Positions 22,407 to 33,818 of a DNA stretch of 64,000 nt are shown here, in pieces (within the stretch, counting starts at the first letter, position 1; every line of letters begins with the position of its first letter). The position numbers and the translations under genes are program-made. The stretch comes from Volvariella volvacea V23 (Eukaryota; Basidiomycota; Agaricomycetes; Agaricales; Pluteaceae): the NCBI GenBank assembly GCA_000349905.1, contig KB722736.1, positions 2,369,428 through 2,433,427 on the forward strand. Direction: 5' to 3'. Under the pieces are notes generated by a model, which saw nothing but the letters and a program-made list of their open reading frames with translations, had not been told where the DNA came from and searched no databases.

Positions 22407-23419
22407 TCATTCCTCCCAAAGAAAACGCAATGTGGGTACATCGCTATCAGATATGGGCTGTGTATATTTTTCCTTCCAATTCCAAATCTGAACATCTCGA
22501 GAGTCACGTCTCTGGACTGATGCTGACTTTGCCTGAAACCCGGGATCCGCTCCAGCAGCACCACCTTTCGAGGACTCTCCCGAAATTTGTTCAGCATTTG
22601 TGACATTTACCGACCACTCGAAGAATTTGAGAGCCAATGGTGCAACAAATTCACTATGCAGGTCGGAATCGCTAGATTGTTCCTGTGGGATTCTCACGAG
22701 CGGTAGACGCAGCTGGTGTAGTTGCGAGTCTAAGAGGGCCAAAGAAACTCTTTGCCCACCACTTGTTAAGGCACAGAGATGAGCAAACACGGGCCCTACG
22801 TATTCGTTCAACTTACTTTGACAGCTGTGCTAACGCCGAGAAGGCGTGGGTCAAGAGCGATAGATAGGACGAAAGTGTCCACTGGCTATGATGATTCGAG
22901 TAAAATAGCATGGGACGAGTGGCTCCACTCACCTCTCCTGATGGCCCAAGAAGTACGATGAGAGCTCATGCAGAATGATCAAACGGGGCGGCTTGACGAA
23001 AGTGGTTTTAGGGTGAAGCCATGAAACCTCTTTCTGGGCTTTATCTGATGATACACGCAGCATTGTAAGCATTAATGCACATTGAGCAGGCGTGCGTGGA
23101 TATCTGGACCGTCTGCGGTGTAAGATGAAGGGCAAGCCGGCCGTGAAGATTTACAGTACAAAACATTTGTACGCGTGACTTTTTGGATTATACGGCCATG
23201 ACCAGAATGTTCGAGCAGCCACTCGTCAAAGGTTTGCCGAAGATTTATCGCAAACTGCTGACGGCAAGGCGTCAATATTATCGCTGGAAGGTCCGAGTCG
23301 TCGTCGTTTGATAGAACAAGGTGAACCAGAGCAGATGTGTGATGAGGTCCATAGACAAGAACAGAACGGAAATCTGGAAGCAATGGGGCAGATGAGTGGG
23401 GAGGAAAGAGAGTGAACAT
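22407..23419 (-). CDS. Conserved protein of unknown function, with an apparent frameshift
   Basis: Exons read 23419-23160, 23103-22933, 22881-22817 and 22761-22407. The first starts MFTLFPPHSSAPLLPD and contains VLVYGPHHTSALVHLVLS, which looks like a degenerate P-loop strand, and the second contains KPPRLIILHELSSYFL, like a Walker B strand of a RecA-type fold. The third reads WTLSSYLSLLTHAFSALAQLS and the fourth ends RFLWEE. Exons 1 to 2 and 3 to 4 join in frame, but the join of exon 2 to exon 3 is one base out, so a base seems to be missing near 22933-22950. Without correction the product would stop after SSYFLGHQER. It may be a sequence error, a young pseudogene or an intron I could not find. 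Function unknown; the RecA-like reading is a guess. Confidence 0.55.
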
Positions 23420-23496
23420 GACCTATCCCCACTATCGTTTGGCCGATTATGGAGTATTTGGCTCCGTGGACAAACATTGCAGCTTGCCTTCATATC

Positions 23497-23854
23497 ATGT
23501 CGATGTCTAATTCTACCTGCGAGGCAGAACAACCCTTCGAATCAGTCGTATCCGAGATTTTGAGGCCAGGATCCTCTCTCAATCCTAAATTTCTTGCTGT
23601 CCTTGATGCTGCATTCTTTCTATTGCTTTTGGTTCTGTTGATGCTGGCCTATCTCTCGGGATGGAATATACATTTATTCGTTCTCATTGCCGTGGAACTA
23701 GCCTTGTGGGCCAGTGTCAAATGGTATGTATTCCGTTCACTTCTTCATGCCCTATTCATATCTCTGAATCTACGCGCTATATAGGTTTGTCTATGAATTG
23801 CAGAAGATACCACAAAATTCCCCCAGTGTAGCGTCAGCCCGAAAGGAAGAATGA
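23497..23854 (+). CDS. PKR1: V-ATPase assembly factor Pkr1
   Basis: Two exons (23497-23723 and 23785-23854) give 98 residues. The protein has the Pkr1 layout: LRPGSSLNPKFLAVLDAAF, a first membrane helix (FLLLLVLLMLAYL), the link SGWNIHLFVLI and a second helix ending in WASVKWFVYELQK. In yeast Pkr1 is an ER membrane protein that helps assemble the Vo part of the vacuolar proton pump. I chose the ATG at 23497; an earlier in-frame ATG at 23449 would add 16 residues. It is head to head with the unknown gene (77 bp between starts) and tail to tail with PSF3 (17 bp between stops). Confidence 0.88.
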
Positions 23855-23871
23855 CCAATATTGAGGACAAG

Positions 23872-24730
23872 CTATCGCCTTGTTCTGTCGCTACCCTCGT
23901 ACCACCTTTTTGTCATCGCAGTGCTTTCTTGTGCCAACGTGAAAACTACGGCGTGTTAGTGCTGAATGCAACCACAGCAAAGGCAGACTTACGCTCGCGT
24001 TCTGTGATGTCAAGTCCCTCTCGAAATATCTGGGCAGTGTCTCCAAAAGATCCTGCCGCACCACTAGCGCCGAGTACAGCAAAGTGCTGCGCCTGATCAA
24101 TCACCTCTCCAAGGCGGTGTCGAAATGTCTGAAAAGGTTAGCAGCAGATGAAGAAAAAAAGTAAAGCATCTTACATTCACTAGCATAGAAGATATTACCT
24201 CTGCGTGATCACTCTCGAGCCTGTACATCATCGTCAGCGTATTGCACCAATTCCTGGAGCATCTGTGCCTACATATCCATGACGGCTTTGCCAAACCCAT
24301 ACCATGATCCCCCTGCTCCAACAAGATTTGATAATTTTACACTCCTTGCTTCTGCCTTAAGGGCATTGCGAACTCGAGGTGCAAAAGCGGGTGGGATAAA
24401 GAAATCAGCCCAGTCGCTGGCAAGTGTATGAGTGGATGAGCGGAAGGGAGGGACAATTGCGTACGAAAAGATGGTTGTGTAGGCCATCCAGATTGGTATA
24501 GGGATTTTGCTCCCCTCTTTAATCTATGGAAGTGAGTATGGTGCAATATGCCTCGAAATGGCATACATCACGCTCTGAACCACCCCCCAAATGGCCCAGG
24601 TCCGGCAAGTCACGCTTGAAGGTACATTGTATTTTCTGTGGCCAGTGAGCATACAACCCGCGCATTCACACATGCAAAATACCTGATTTTCTGCTAAGAT
24701 GGCCTCGATGTCAAAATAATCACCTTCCAT
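23872..24730 (-). CDS. PSF3: GINS complex subunit Psf3
   Basis: Several short exons from ATG 24730 join to a protein of the Psf3 type: MEGDYFDIEAILAENQ at the N-terminus, IKEGSKIPIPIWMAYTTIF, the block DWADFFIPPAFAPRVRNALKAEA, GGSWYGFGKAVMDML, and the C-terminal helix TFRHRLGEVIDQAQHF. The last exon was chosen with acceptor CACAAG, giving QSTAMTKRWYEGSDRTRR and a TAG at 23872. Psf3 is one of four subunits of GINS, which with Cdc45 and Mcm2-7 forms the replicative helicase. The gene lies head to head with the small mitochondrial gene (123 bp between starts). Confidence 0.88.
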
Positions 24731-24853
24731 CGTATTCGATAGCTACAAAGGAGCAAGGTAGGCGCGTCTGTACGGCACAGAATGTGTGCTTCCCACGCAT
24801 ATTACGGGGCCAATCCTCAGGCCTCAGCCTACCTCTTCCTTCACCCCAGTGAA

Positions 24854-25387
24854 ATGCTACCCGTCAGAGTACTCGTCATTCCTGCTCTTAAAACCGCTCG
24901 TCCCATATTCTATTCCTCACTCCAACATGCTTACTCAGGTCGTCGTCCATTCTCATCAACACTCGCCACAAGGGCGTCAGAACCACCCGAAACATTTGTA
25001 ACTGCGTTCAGGAACACGTCACTATTTCGCAAGCTCGCAGACAAGCCGGAGGCCCTAGAAGCATTACAAAACTTTGCTAAGTTACTCCAGGATGCAGGTA
25101 GCTAAACACGCATTAGCAATAGAGCAGATTCAGACATATCCACTTCACAGGCGTCGACTTGACGTCCAGGAAACAGCCGTCTACCTTGCAGATGATCAAA
25201 TTAGCTGCGAATTCTGAATTCCGAGAAGGGGCTCAGCGCGTTGCTGAGGAGATGCAGAAGGCCGGCATAGACCTGAAGTCCAAGGTGCGAGCTTCAATCA
25301 TCGCATACGTATTAGCTGACTGTCTCGCAGGAAGTGATGGAAGAAATCATGAACCTCAAGAGCAAACTACCCGGTGGGGGTTCATGA
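24854..25387 (+). CDS. Small predicted mitochondrial protein
   Basis: Three exons: the first from ATG 24854, then two more separated by introns of about 50 nt, ending at TGA 25387; the product is about 140 residues. The N-terminus MLPVRVLVIPALKTARPIF with RRPFSSTLATRAS just after it looks like a presequence with a cleavage region. The mature part is helical and charged (SLFRKLADKPEALEALQNFAKLL, SEFREGAQRVAEEMQKAGID, MEEIMNLKSKL). I know no function for it. An earlier in-frame ATG at 24782 exists but would precede the presequence-like start. Confidence 0.65.
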
Positions 25388-25488
25388 GTGCTAGGAGGAA
25401 TTCTAGTTTTGAATGTCGCTATCCATGATGATTGACTACGAGTCCTACGCTGGCAGTAAACATTACATTATTATATCTGCATGTTTTC

Positions 25489-25496
25489 CACGTGAC
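25489..25496 (+). promoter_or_regulatory. CACGTGAC E-box-like element upstream of TFC1
   Basis: CACGTGAC lies 13 bp before the ATG at 25509, so it would be in the 5' leader or at the initiation site. It is identical to the element at 1122-1129 and to the minus-strand reading at 46681-46688. Confidence 0.3.
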
Positions 25497-25508
25497 ACCA
25501 CAATCTCC

Positions 25509-27639
25509 ATGTCAAGTTCTGGTTCACCCCAAGCACAAGAGCGTTCACTGCCCCAAACGCCGTTCTACTCGATTGAATATCCGGGGTACGTGCAACCGGC
25601 CTCAACTCGTGTTGCATTGCAAAGCCTTGGCGGTCAGACAAGCATCAACAATGCCTTCAAACGCTCATCGACAAAGGCCGAGGCTCTGGTGGAACTTTCT
25701 TTGAATTCCTCAAATCCCTTTGCGCATCCGATCCCTGGAGAAGTGGTCCCTACGAATAATGTCTTGATCAAGATTATTAGACGTAAGCGAAAGCACCAAC
25801 CTAGTTCTTTATTGGACGAAACGACTGTTGGGGATTACACTGCCGAGGCTGTTGGTGTAATACCAAAGACTGTGAGGTTTCGGAGTGAGTGCCATCATGT
25901 CAGTCGTATTTGCCAGCGCTTCATTACAAGGAATACAGGCATGGCTGATTTCCATTTTCAGCCTGACATGGCTGATGAGATATCGCAACTTCGCGTTGCA
26001 ATGAACAAGATGAATGGTGAGCTCTGACATATCCTTCATTCTGTCAACCTGAACGACAATTAGTGGACGCGATACACAATTACACAATACCGGAAGAAAC
26101 CTCTGTATACCTCACCTCAATGAATAACCCTCTTGCAGAGGCAGACCCCGCTTCAATGGATGTCGAGTCCGACGGCGATTCACAGCCCACCCCACTCGCG
26201 GCCACGACCGAGTTCGTTGCAGATAGGATGAAGAGCAATTTACGCCTCTTCCCCCCACCTTTGTTTAGTCGACAGACTATACCTCAGGCTTATAAGTACG
26301 TCTTATCCTGCGTTATGCGCATATACGTAATTGTGTCTCGTAGCTTCAAAGCCAATCCTGCCTCAATGGTGACTACCACGACTGATGAGGAGACAGGTGA
26401 AGAAAAGAAGCGTCTGATAAATCGCATGAGGTGGAAGGGTTATGGCCCCGCCTCCATTATGTTTTCTGATGCGAGTGTAGGCATTTCTCGGCTCCTCGTT
26501 CACACTTCTATCTGAGAAGCCTAGGTGCCCACACAACCACCTTCAACTGCAGAGGAAAATAGGCACCAAATAAATCAAACCTTGCTGATGCAATTGCAAG
26601 CTGTTAGTTAATTTTATAAACCCACGCAATCGGTATCGCTAAGAAGGGTCCAAGTTCTTCGTTGACAGGCCGATATGGGCAAGGTCATCTCTCCTGAATC
26701 AATTTACACCAGCGGAGACCCGTGAAATCATCAAGTAAGACATTTAGACGCGCACTCACTGTTACGCTCACTTTGTCCAAGTTCCAAGGTACTTTTACCA
26801 CTGGTTTGCTACGTATTTCAAGATGGTCCGTGGCGTGACACTCTGGTCCGCTTCGGCTATGATCCAAGAACGAATCCCGAAGCGAGATTGTGAGATTCTG
26901 TTCTATTTAATTAATACCTCTTAATGAGGATTTATCCAGCTACCAGAGATTGTACTTTAGAAACGCCAATCACCCAATAGCACGACCCTCTGTGACCAGT
27001 CGCAAACAAGACAGAGCAGCAGCAAATATACATACTCGTTCCACTGATTCCAGCGCAACTTCGGAAGGGGATCGAAAGTAGGTTGATTGACTCGAGCATT
27101 GTTTTCAATCTCTAAAATTATGGCAGAGTTTCGCATATTTTCGACGGCCAGACCCTAGCAAAGGAGACAGCCGCTTTTCAACTATGTGATATAGTCGATC
27201 CAATGTTGAAAGAAATGATTAATGACACAGAAGATCTGCGCGAAACTTGCAATGTAGGTTGTGCTACACCAATCATGACCTTATCAATAGTGCCCTCCCT
27301 TAGGAACGCGATGGATGGTACTCGACTCAAGCGTTCGAGCGAATCAAGACCGTCCTTAGGTACAAGTTCTTCTCGTTGTTAGAAGGACGCATAGCATCGG
27401 ATGAAGAGTGTCGGACGCTGTTGGCAAACGAGGGACCGGGTAAGGTCTTTACCATGTCTCGTATCCAAAAATTACGGGCAGGAAAGCACAACATGGCCAA
27501 AGGCGCCCAACGCCCAGAAGAAGCAGCCGTACGTATTTCCCGCATATCCTTAGATCCAACTCTAAGAGTTTTCCAGGCGTTACGCTTGCAGGCGGCCCTT
27601 GATAGAAATACGAAAGGTTTGCAAGGGCACAGGCAGTAG
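25509..27639 (+). CDS. TFC1: Transcription factor IIIC subunit (Tfc1/Sfc1, GTF3C5 type)
   Basis: Multiple exons run from ATG 25509 to TAG 27639. The N-terminal domain reads FYSIEYPGYVQPASTRVALQ, LGGQTSINNAFKR, EALVELSLNSSNPFAHPIPG and VVPTNNVLIKI, all signature blocks of the tau95 subunit. The second part has KFFVDRPIWARSSLLNQ, LLPLVCYVFQDGPWRDTLVRFGYDPR and YFRNANHPIARP, the DNA-binding domain of the family, followed by an acidic-containing C-terminus (LQLCDIVDP-like helix, then EGRIASDEECRTL). Tfc1 is a subunit of the TFIIIC arm that recognises the A box of RNA polymerase III promoters. An alternative ATG at 25413 is unlikely, because the conserved part starts after 25509. Confidence 0.85.
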
Positions 27640-27815
27640 GCACACCACTGTGTTTGTCAAGAATCAAAAGCCGGTCCAACCATTTTGAGTGTTTTGAGGT
27701 CTTTTATTTCGTGTAATACGGGAAAGCGTAGTGGTTTTGACTCGATACAGGGGTAGCTGAATTCACTCTCCTCAGCTTGACGCCATGCCAAATACGAATT
27801 ACAAAGAGGTGTTCA

Positions 27816-28217
27816 TCATGAAGCTGCAGCCTTTGCTTCAGCACGAGCCTTGTTCTAAGTCATTGTATTAGTACATACCACTACGATCGGATCCTGACGG
27901 GTAACTCACCGAACCAACCAAGGCGTATCGCGCATTGCGACGGAACTGGAATGGTCATTGTGGGTACAGGTACAACACCGCCGATAACACCTTTTACGAA
28001 CCTTTGGATCAACCTGCGAAATAAATGAGTAAGACAAATACAAAGAACTAATGCAGCACATACACCCTTCAGCGACCGTGTGCGATTGCGTTGTGGCCTC
28101 TTGATGCCATTTCGGTGGGCCTTTCGGATTTGGTTGTGATTCGTGTGGCTATCGCAGCGATTCAGTCTGTGTTGTATGGTGCATGAACTCAAGAACAAAC
28201 TTCTTGGATTTGGCCAT
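27816..28217 (-). CDS. RPL29: 60S ribosomal protein eL29
   Basis: Five short exons, the first only 17 nt (28217-28201), spell MAKSKN, HTNHNQIRKAHRNGIKRPQ, RTRSLKGVDPK, FRRNARYALVGS and NKARAEAKAAAS. This is eL29 from end to end at about 65 residues, the usual size. The introns are 45-60 nt; splitting a very small ribosomal protein gene by several introns near the start codon is common in basidiomycetes. eL29 sits on the surface of the large subunit. It converges with TFC1 (176 bp between stop codons). Confidence 0.93.
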
Positions 28218-29745
28218 GGCGACGTCTTCTCCAGTCTTGAGCCTGCCTGAGCTGCAGCAAGGCTGGATGTGCCTACTAGCACAGCCACTGTGGCTGATTA
28301 ACTGTGTAGCTGTTGCCAAATAAGGTAATGACTATACGGACCTGCGCAAAGTGAATTACGTAACTTGCCTATAACAGGCTCCCCATGGCTATTGCTGAGC
28401 CGGCGGGACTCGTACCAGCGCACGCAGCCGCAGATTTTCAGGACCATTTCCTGTCTCCTCCCCACCTCGCGCTGGACTGCATAGTGTTCTTTGCGCTTCA
28501 CCGCACCTTTGTGGACTCATCCGTGCTATAGGGCCCCACGATAGTATACTTCACTTATCCTGGCCCCTCCATTACGTCTCTGTCCCACCACCCCTGCTGG
28601 ACTATTTGTGCTACCATGGACATCTTGTCTTTCTGTACCAGAAATGGCATATTTTATAGAAGGGAATCTCGATTCCATGTAGCACTTCTTTGGCTCGGCC
28701 AATCCCATCCGTCGTGGAGCTTGACCTCGCCCCCCCGGTCATGTACGCGAGCCACTACTTTGCAAAAGCGTGTAAGGGGAGGAGCATTAGAACGCTGTAG
28801 TTATCGGGTGCGTCGTTTGCCAGCGGTGCAGGGTGTGCTGTCTAGCCTTGTATACCCCCACCAGCCGGCCAGGAGAACATTGCTCTCTTGGACCCAGTTC
28901 ACTTTGCCTTTATAGCTGATTGGCTAGCCTTGAGCAAACTTAGCAGTGTTGCCTAGCTCCATCCTGGCGTCCTATCGACGAGTTAACTAGATGTTGCAGC
29001 CATTCAACTGCTTCTCCCTCACCTAAGCGTCTGCAACCTATTCACCTTCAACCATTCCTTAGAGGCGTAAGTGTAACTAATCCACTAGATGCCACGCGGT
29101 TACTCATCTATCGTCAATAGCAGACTCAAATGATCTCAAAAAACTTCACAGCTTGTGCTTCTTGCCATTGTCTTTTGCTGCAATAGGTAGCGCAGTGGAT
29201 TCTGAGCGGTTCAGTTTCTTTCTACGGTTCCCAGAAACAACTATATGTGATGGCTCGCCTTCGATGTTTTAGCGGAATCAGGGATGACCGAGTAGTTGGG
29301 TCTTTACTGGGAATTATCAAAGCAGAAACGCATCAACAAGGGGCTCTCCAACATTTAGTCTTCAAACCCGAAACTGCATTATGCTCACAAGCTGACTCCT
29401 CGGTGGCTTGTGTTGCTATTCTTCAGAACGAACTTTTTGGTATTAATGGCCAAGTGTTTTCTTGGACATCTGTAGTACAGGTTTGGGAAAGTGATTGCTC
29501 ACAACTGAATTGGAACGGTTAATTCACTTTCAGACTACGAGAAAAGTACATTCGGTGTCATTCCCGGGTCTAGATTCTTGAGTCATTGATTATGATCGAC
29601 GAATTCCATAGAGCCTTCCAACATTCAGTATTTGGTAAATCGTCGGAGATATCTCATCTTCTTGTTATCGATTTGGTGTGTAATTCTTAATAAACCCTAC
29701 AGTCATGAACTCCAGGCTAATTAAGCCGCCCCACATTGCACTAGC
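28218..29745. other. 1.5-kb stretch without a recognisable gene
   Basis: Only short frames occur here and none resembles a known protein or shows matching splice sites. The left part is the promoter region of eL29. I see no tRNA cloverleaf, terminal repeat or transposase remnant. It may hold a long 5' leader or promoter of the gene at 29746, or an unrecognised non-coding transcript. Confidence 0.4.
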
Positions 29746-30636
29746 ATGTCGACTCCTGAAGAAAGCGAAGAGCAAATAGTGTTCTCCTTGGACGTAGACG
29801 AGGACAAACTCGAGGATATAGCTAATCAAACCTGGGGTCGTGGTATTTTCGGACCAAAGCGCAAGCCATCTGAGGAGCTGGAGGACGGCTCAAGTGACCC
29901 TACAACGTTTGCTGAAATTGAGACAGGAGACTCATCGTTCATCTCCGTTACGTTCACCACCATTCAACCCCTAGGTGATACAAAGACTCTCCTTGTCCTC
30001 CTCCTTCGTTGTCACCCTACTCCCGGAAGGCGCTTCACTAGCGCCACCTTGGTCTGGAAGTTCAAGGTCAATGGTGGGACGCCACCTAGGTTGGTTAGGA
30101 TTGCGCCTGAGATGGCACTAGGCGGGTGGTCGGAGCAGCAGGTTAAAATGGTCAGGGGGGTAAATGCAACAGCGCAGACAGGTGTTGGTGCTGCTTCTGC
30201 AGGATTAGGAGCATCCGTGGAGTGGGAGAATTCCAGAACCCTTCAACATGTTATGACATTTCAGGGTACCATTCGAGGTAACGGAGGAAGGGCACACTGG
30301 ACTATCCAGGAAAATGAAGACCTTGGTCGAGGTATTCCATCACACATCCGTGTTGCGGCGGTGCTCAGTCATGTCGGTCCAATTGCCACAGAACTCACTG
30401 TAACCGCTGAGCTGGGGTATAAGAAGTGGATAATACCGCTGAACGATCGTAGGAAGAGCGCTCAGGCGAGAGTAATTGATGTGGAAAAGTGGCGGCGTGG
30501 GGAAATAGACTTTGGGAATGGGGCGGCAAATTGGGAAACCTTCATGGCTCAGTTCAGTGGAGATGCACCTGAGTACGCTGTTCATAGTTTTGGACAAGCA
30601 TATTTCCTTCCGAGGCAAAGCAGTGAATCTACATAG
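29746..30636 (+). CDS. Intronless protein of unknown function (296 residues)
   Basis: Single frame from ATG 29746 to TAG 30636 with even codon composition. The N-terminal 60 residues are acidic (SEEQIVFSLDVDEDKLEDIANQTWGRG). The rest reads as a beta-rich domain, with alternating strands such as FISVTFTTIQPLG, SATLVWKFKVNGGTPPRLVRIAPE and VWEN-like turns, then ELTVTAELGYKKW. Residues 115-200 contain VNATAQTGVGAASAGLGASVEWE, a Gly/Ala-rich segment that could be a flexible loop. There is no signal peptide and no membrane helix. I recognise no family. The gene converges with the GH125 gene, with only 63 bp between stop codons. Confidence 0.7.
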   Translation: MSTPEESEEQIVFSLDVDEDKLEDIANQTWGRGIFGPKRKPSEELEDGSSDPTTFAEIETGDSSFISVTFTTIQPLGDTKTLLVLLLRCHPTPGRRFTSATLVWKFKVNGGTPPRLVRIAPEMALGGWSEQQVKMVRGVNATAQTGVGAASAGLGASVEWENSRTLQHVMTFQGTIRGNGGRAHWTIQENEDLGRGIPSHIRVAAVLSHVGPIATELTVTAELGYKKWIIPLNDRRKSAQARVIDVEKWRRGEIDFGNGAANWETFMAQFSGDAPEYAVHSFGQAYFLPRQSSEST

Positions 30637-30699
30637 CATAAACGTCATTTTGCCGTAGCGATCGACTATGTCACTAGCATGCTCCTCCATACTTGAGTA

Positions 30700-33149
30700 T
30701 TACTGAGTCCCGGGTGTGTACGGCTTATTTTGCTTCAGAATTAAATGGGGTTTCCTCCGCGCTAGGTCAAGTATCATTTCAGCAAAGTAGCTGTTCGCCC
30801 ATGCGAACCACGATCGGGTGTAACTCCCTCCATCGTAGATAGACTGGGACTCGTGTATAAGGCCTAATCCATTCGTGTTCTGCAGATTTTGAGTGATCAG
30901 ACATCTTTGGGAGGGGATTCTTTAAGATGGCACACATTTACGATTAAATAGAGTGAGGTTAAAATTTCTTCATCCTCGTCGGTGCCGTAGACGGCAGATA
31001 TATGCGACATAGGCCTATAAGGTACATTAGCCTTTTTTTTCGCTGTGGTATGTGAAGTATTAAAATCACCATGGATGCCATGGGTCAATATGTGGTCCAC
31101 TATCAATGGGGCATCAGGAAGGGCATCGCTGAATATAACATTATTATGCGGACCCGATACCATTGATTTTCTTGCTTGCAGCGTAATAGGGATTCAGCCT
31201 TGAGAGTAGCACTTTTCGTGTAGCTACATACGCCGGGTGGTGCTTGTCCAAGAAACCAAGATATGGTAAGGAGAGTAGGGACTATGTGAATAAAGATCCA
31301 TGAGAAACTCTATAATGCTTTGAGTTAGTCGACGCCAACCCACAGGAACATTTGCGTCATCCATGACATAGCGTCCACCGAGTCCTGTCTGCGTTTAGTC
31401 AATCACAGTAGTGGCGAGTCGCAGAGCTTACCATTAGTCTCATATGCAAAAACATTGTCCACCAACTGTCGTACGTTAATGACCCGAGTAGAACGAGGTA
31501 TTCACAAATACTCACCGTAGTGTTCCAGACAGCGTCGTGAATTCTTTTGCTCCATTCCCTAGCTTGATTGCTAACATTATGCAATTGACCAATTGAATCG
31601 AGCATGCCAGCCAAATATCCGAGTTCCACGCTCAGCATGGCATTCGCAGGTGTAAGAAATGCTGAAGGATTGAGCCTGTACATAGTAATGAGAACGGAGG
31701 TGACGTCGTACCAAATATACTGAGATCGTCCGAAGGTCTGTGATGAGTTCCAACCATCCCAGTGTATGCCTTCGGCTCATTGTTACCTCGGTTGTTAACC
31801 ATAGGCGACAAGGCACCATTTCCGCCCGTCCAGTTATAGTATGATATAAAATTGAAGTCCTCGTCAAATGTTGGCTGTGATTGCTCGTGAATGACACGGA
31901 ATATCTGATTAATAGCTGCTTTCCAATTGTCGTTGATAAACGAATCGTCTTTTGTAGCCTGCCAGTAGGACCTGGAGAGCTTGACAAAGCCGCAAAGGGA
32001 GTCAATCTCATACTACAAGCATATGTGAGTATAGTGACCTTCCATTTGCATGCTGGACTGCGCACCTTGCATTCAAATACTGTCAAGTTATTGACAGGGC
32101 TTTGATGTCCGAGTCCGCATCAGCGGCCTTTGCACTATTAATTTCAAGGATTAACTCACGGATTGACAGTAACACCAACAGCCCAATCATTCAATGTTGG
32201 TGGCAGTCCACTCTCAGGCGGAGGCTGAAATGCGCCACCTTACGTTCATGGTTCAGCAGCAGTTGATTCCTTCAGTCAGCATGCAGATAGTGAAGTGCTT
32301 ACAGTATGGGTATTCTGCCACGTAGCGTGCTTCGTTATTTATGACCGCTTTAACCAGCTTAGCGAGGTGAGGGTCAGATCCCAGTAGTGCATGATAATGC
32401 GCGAACTGAGGTTTGTTAGCCCAGTTATAATACACGCCTGGGGCGTAGAGGAGAATACCTGATTAGCAGTGTCACGAAGCCATTGCGCACTGTCATGGCA
32501 CTTTTATGAGAAATACGTTCCGTTCAAATACTCAAATACCGACTTGATGTCCTACGATCCAGTCTGGCGTTTAGTAATTCAAAGCTACCACAACCACTCG
32601 ATAACTTACCCCTGTTATAATGAAGGCGAGATTCTCCTCCTACATTAGAAGAGGTGAATAGGTGTTTTTCGAGCGCTGTGGTTCTGTTCACCTCGCTAAA
32701 GTATTTCACCGTCGTGTCTATGCTCTCCCCGTTTAGTAGCTTCGGGACGATGCAAGAACAATCCTCACCTAAAGTGTTTGGGAAGGTGTTCTCGAATAGC
32801 CTGGCAACGTCGGGGTCCTTAAGTAAACCCTTCATGTCCATGATAACACGCTATAGGGTTTACTCGTCTCAAGAAGGATAGCGAATGTTCTGCAGGTGGT
32901 ACCTACCTCCACAGCGGTCGAGTTAAAGGTTCGACACTGTGGATCTGGGCGCATATACGGAAGTTTCAGAGGGCCGGAGGAGTACGGGAGATGTGGGCTC
33001 TGTTGTGTCCCGAGCTTCTTTGGTGTCTGAGTCCAATCAAACCTATCTTATGAACTAACCTGAGAATAGACGGTATAACTGGGGCATGTTCGGGCGTAAG
33101 AGGTCTCGACAAGGATCCCAGTAATAATCAACACGGAACGTAGGTTCAT
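30700..33149 (-). CDS. Secreted GH125 exo-alpha-1,6-mannosidase (Mug157 type)
   Basis: About a dozen exons join in frame from ATG 33149 to TAA 30700, giving roughly 500 residues. The first exon encodes a signal peptide (MNLRSVLIITGILVETSYA). The spliced product then shows the GH125/Mug157 blocks: CPSYTVYSQ, GPLKLPYMRPDPQCRTF, ARLFENTFPNTLDTTV, ENLAFIITGDINAQWLRDTANQ, EYPYCGAFQPPPESGLPP, YYNWTGGNGALSPMV, KAYTGMVGTHHRPSDD, VVDNVFAYETN, GLGGRYVMDDANVP, GIGGPHIDPWHPWPMSHI and SWFAWANSYFAEM. GH125 enzymes remove alpha-1,6-linked mannose without a metal; the secreted form may act on fungal or plant mannan and glycoproteins. In several places a plain reading shows frame breaks, but each disappears when an ordinary intron is removed. 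Confidence 0.9.
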
Positions 33150-33818
33150 CGCTAATTGATGCCAGTAGCTGGGTTGGAAAAGAGGATAGAAGTAGGACTG
33201 CACGGAGCTGGGCAGTAGTTCCTGTGCATGAGGTTCTAACCCGGTTCTTATGTAGCTCAGAAGTGTTCTTGGGAGCGCAAATATAGGTGCCAGCATATGG
33301 TGGCAACGAAGGAAGCCTGCCTACAAGACAGGACTTTGGGTGTTCTTTCCGCGAGTTGGCTATACCGTGGCACAGTGGTTCTTCTGATACCAAAGGACCA
33401 TAGGAAGAGGTGCTCACCTGTGATCACCACGTAGTTTGGAGCAAATAAAACAACTTCAAACGGACGAACGGCCTGTTGTCTGTGTGCCCATCTTTCCGCG
33501 ATTGTTTGGTAAAAGCTCGACATCTGAGTATTGAGCGCACTTAATAGTACAGTAGAAGCTACAACCTATGTGCGCTGATATCGACAAATATACATAACAA
33601 GAATGTCATTAAGTAGAGCTGACGACGTGAGACTATCGGAAAAATAAATCGAATGCCAAAGTCCCGGGGTTCTTGGCGAGGCTAGTAGTGGCGCAGCTAT
33701 TATATGCTAGTGACAGGTTAGTACCTGAACTCATTGCGAGCGCCAGTGGCCACTACTAGGAATATATAAAGGGGGAGCATAGAACGGATTTGGATAAGAT
33801 TTAGCAAGCGTGGAACTA
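33150..33818. other. Upstream region of the GH125 gene
   Basis: This 669-bp stretch separates the GH125 start from the stop of the next minus-strand gene. A frame at 33257-33523 is open but has no family resemblance. A TATATAAA sequence at 33763-33770 has no gene placed to use it. Confidence 0.4.

Noticed and set aside
23104..23159. A second frameshift in the unknown gene at 22.4-23.4 kb
   Set aside because: The donor GTACTG after AATGTTTT and acceptor GTCCAG remove the break and leave the conserved run in frame.
30700..33149. Pseudogene status of the GH125 gene
   Set aside because: The apparent frame breaks, for instance after NGIG and after KYFSE, all disappear when ordinary introns are removed.
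33257..33523. Small minus-strand gene starting MSSFYQTIAERW
   Set aside because: The start looks plausible, but no exon set or family supports a full gene.
33763..33770. TATATAAA as a promoter
   Set aside because: No gene begins within a suitable distance in either direction.
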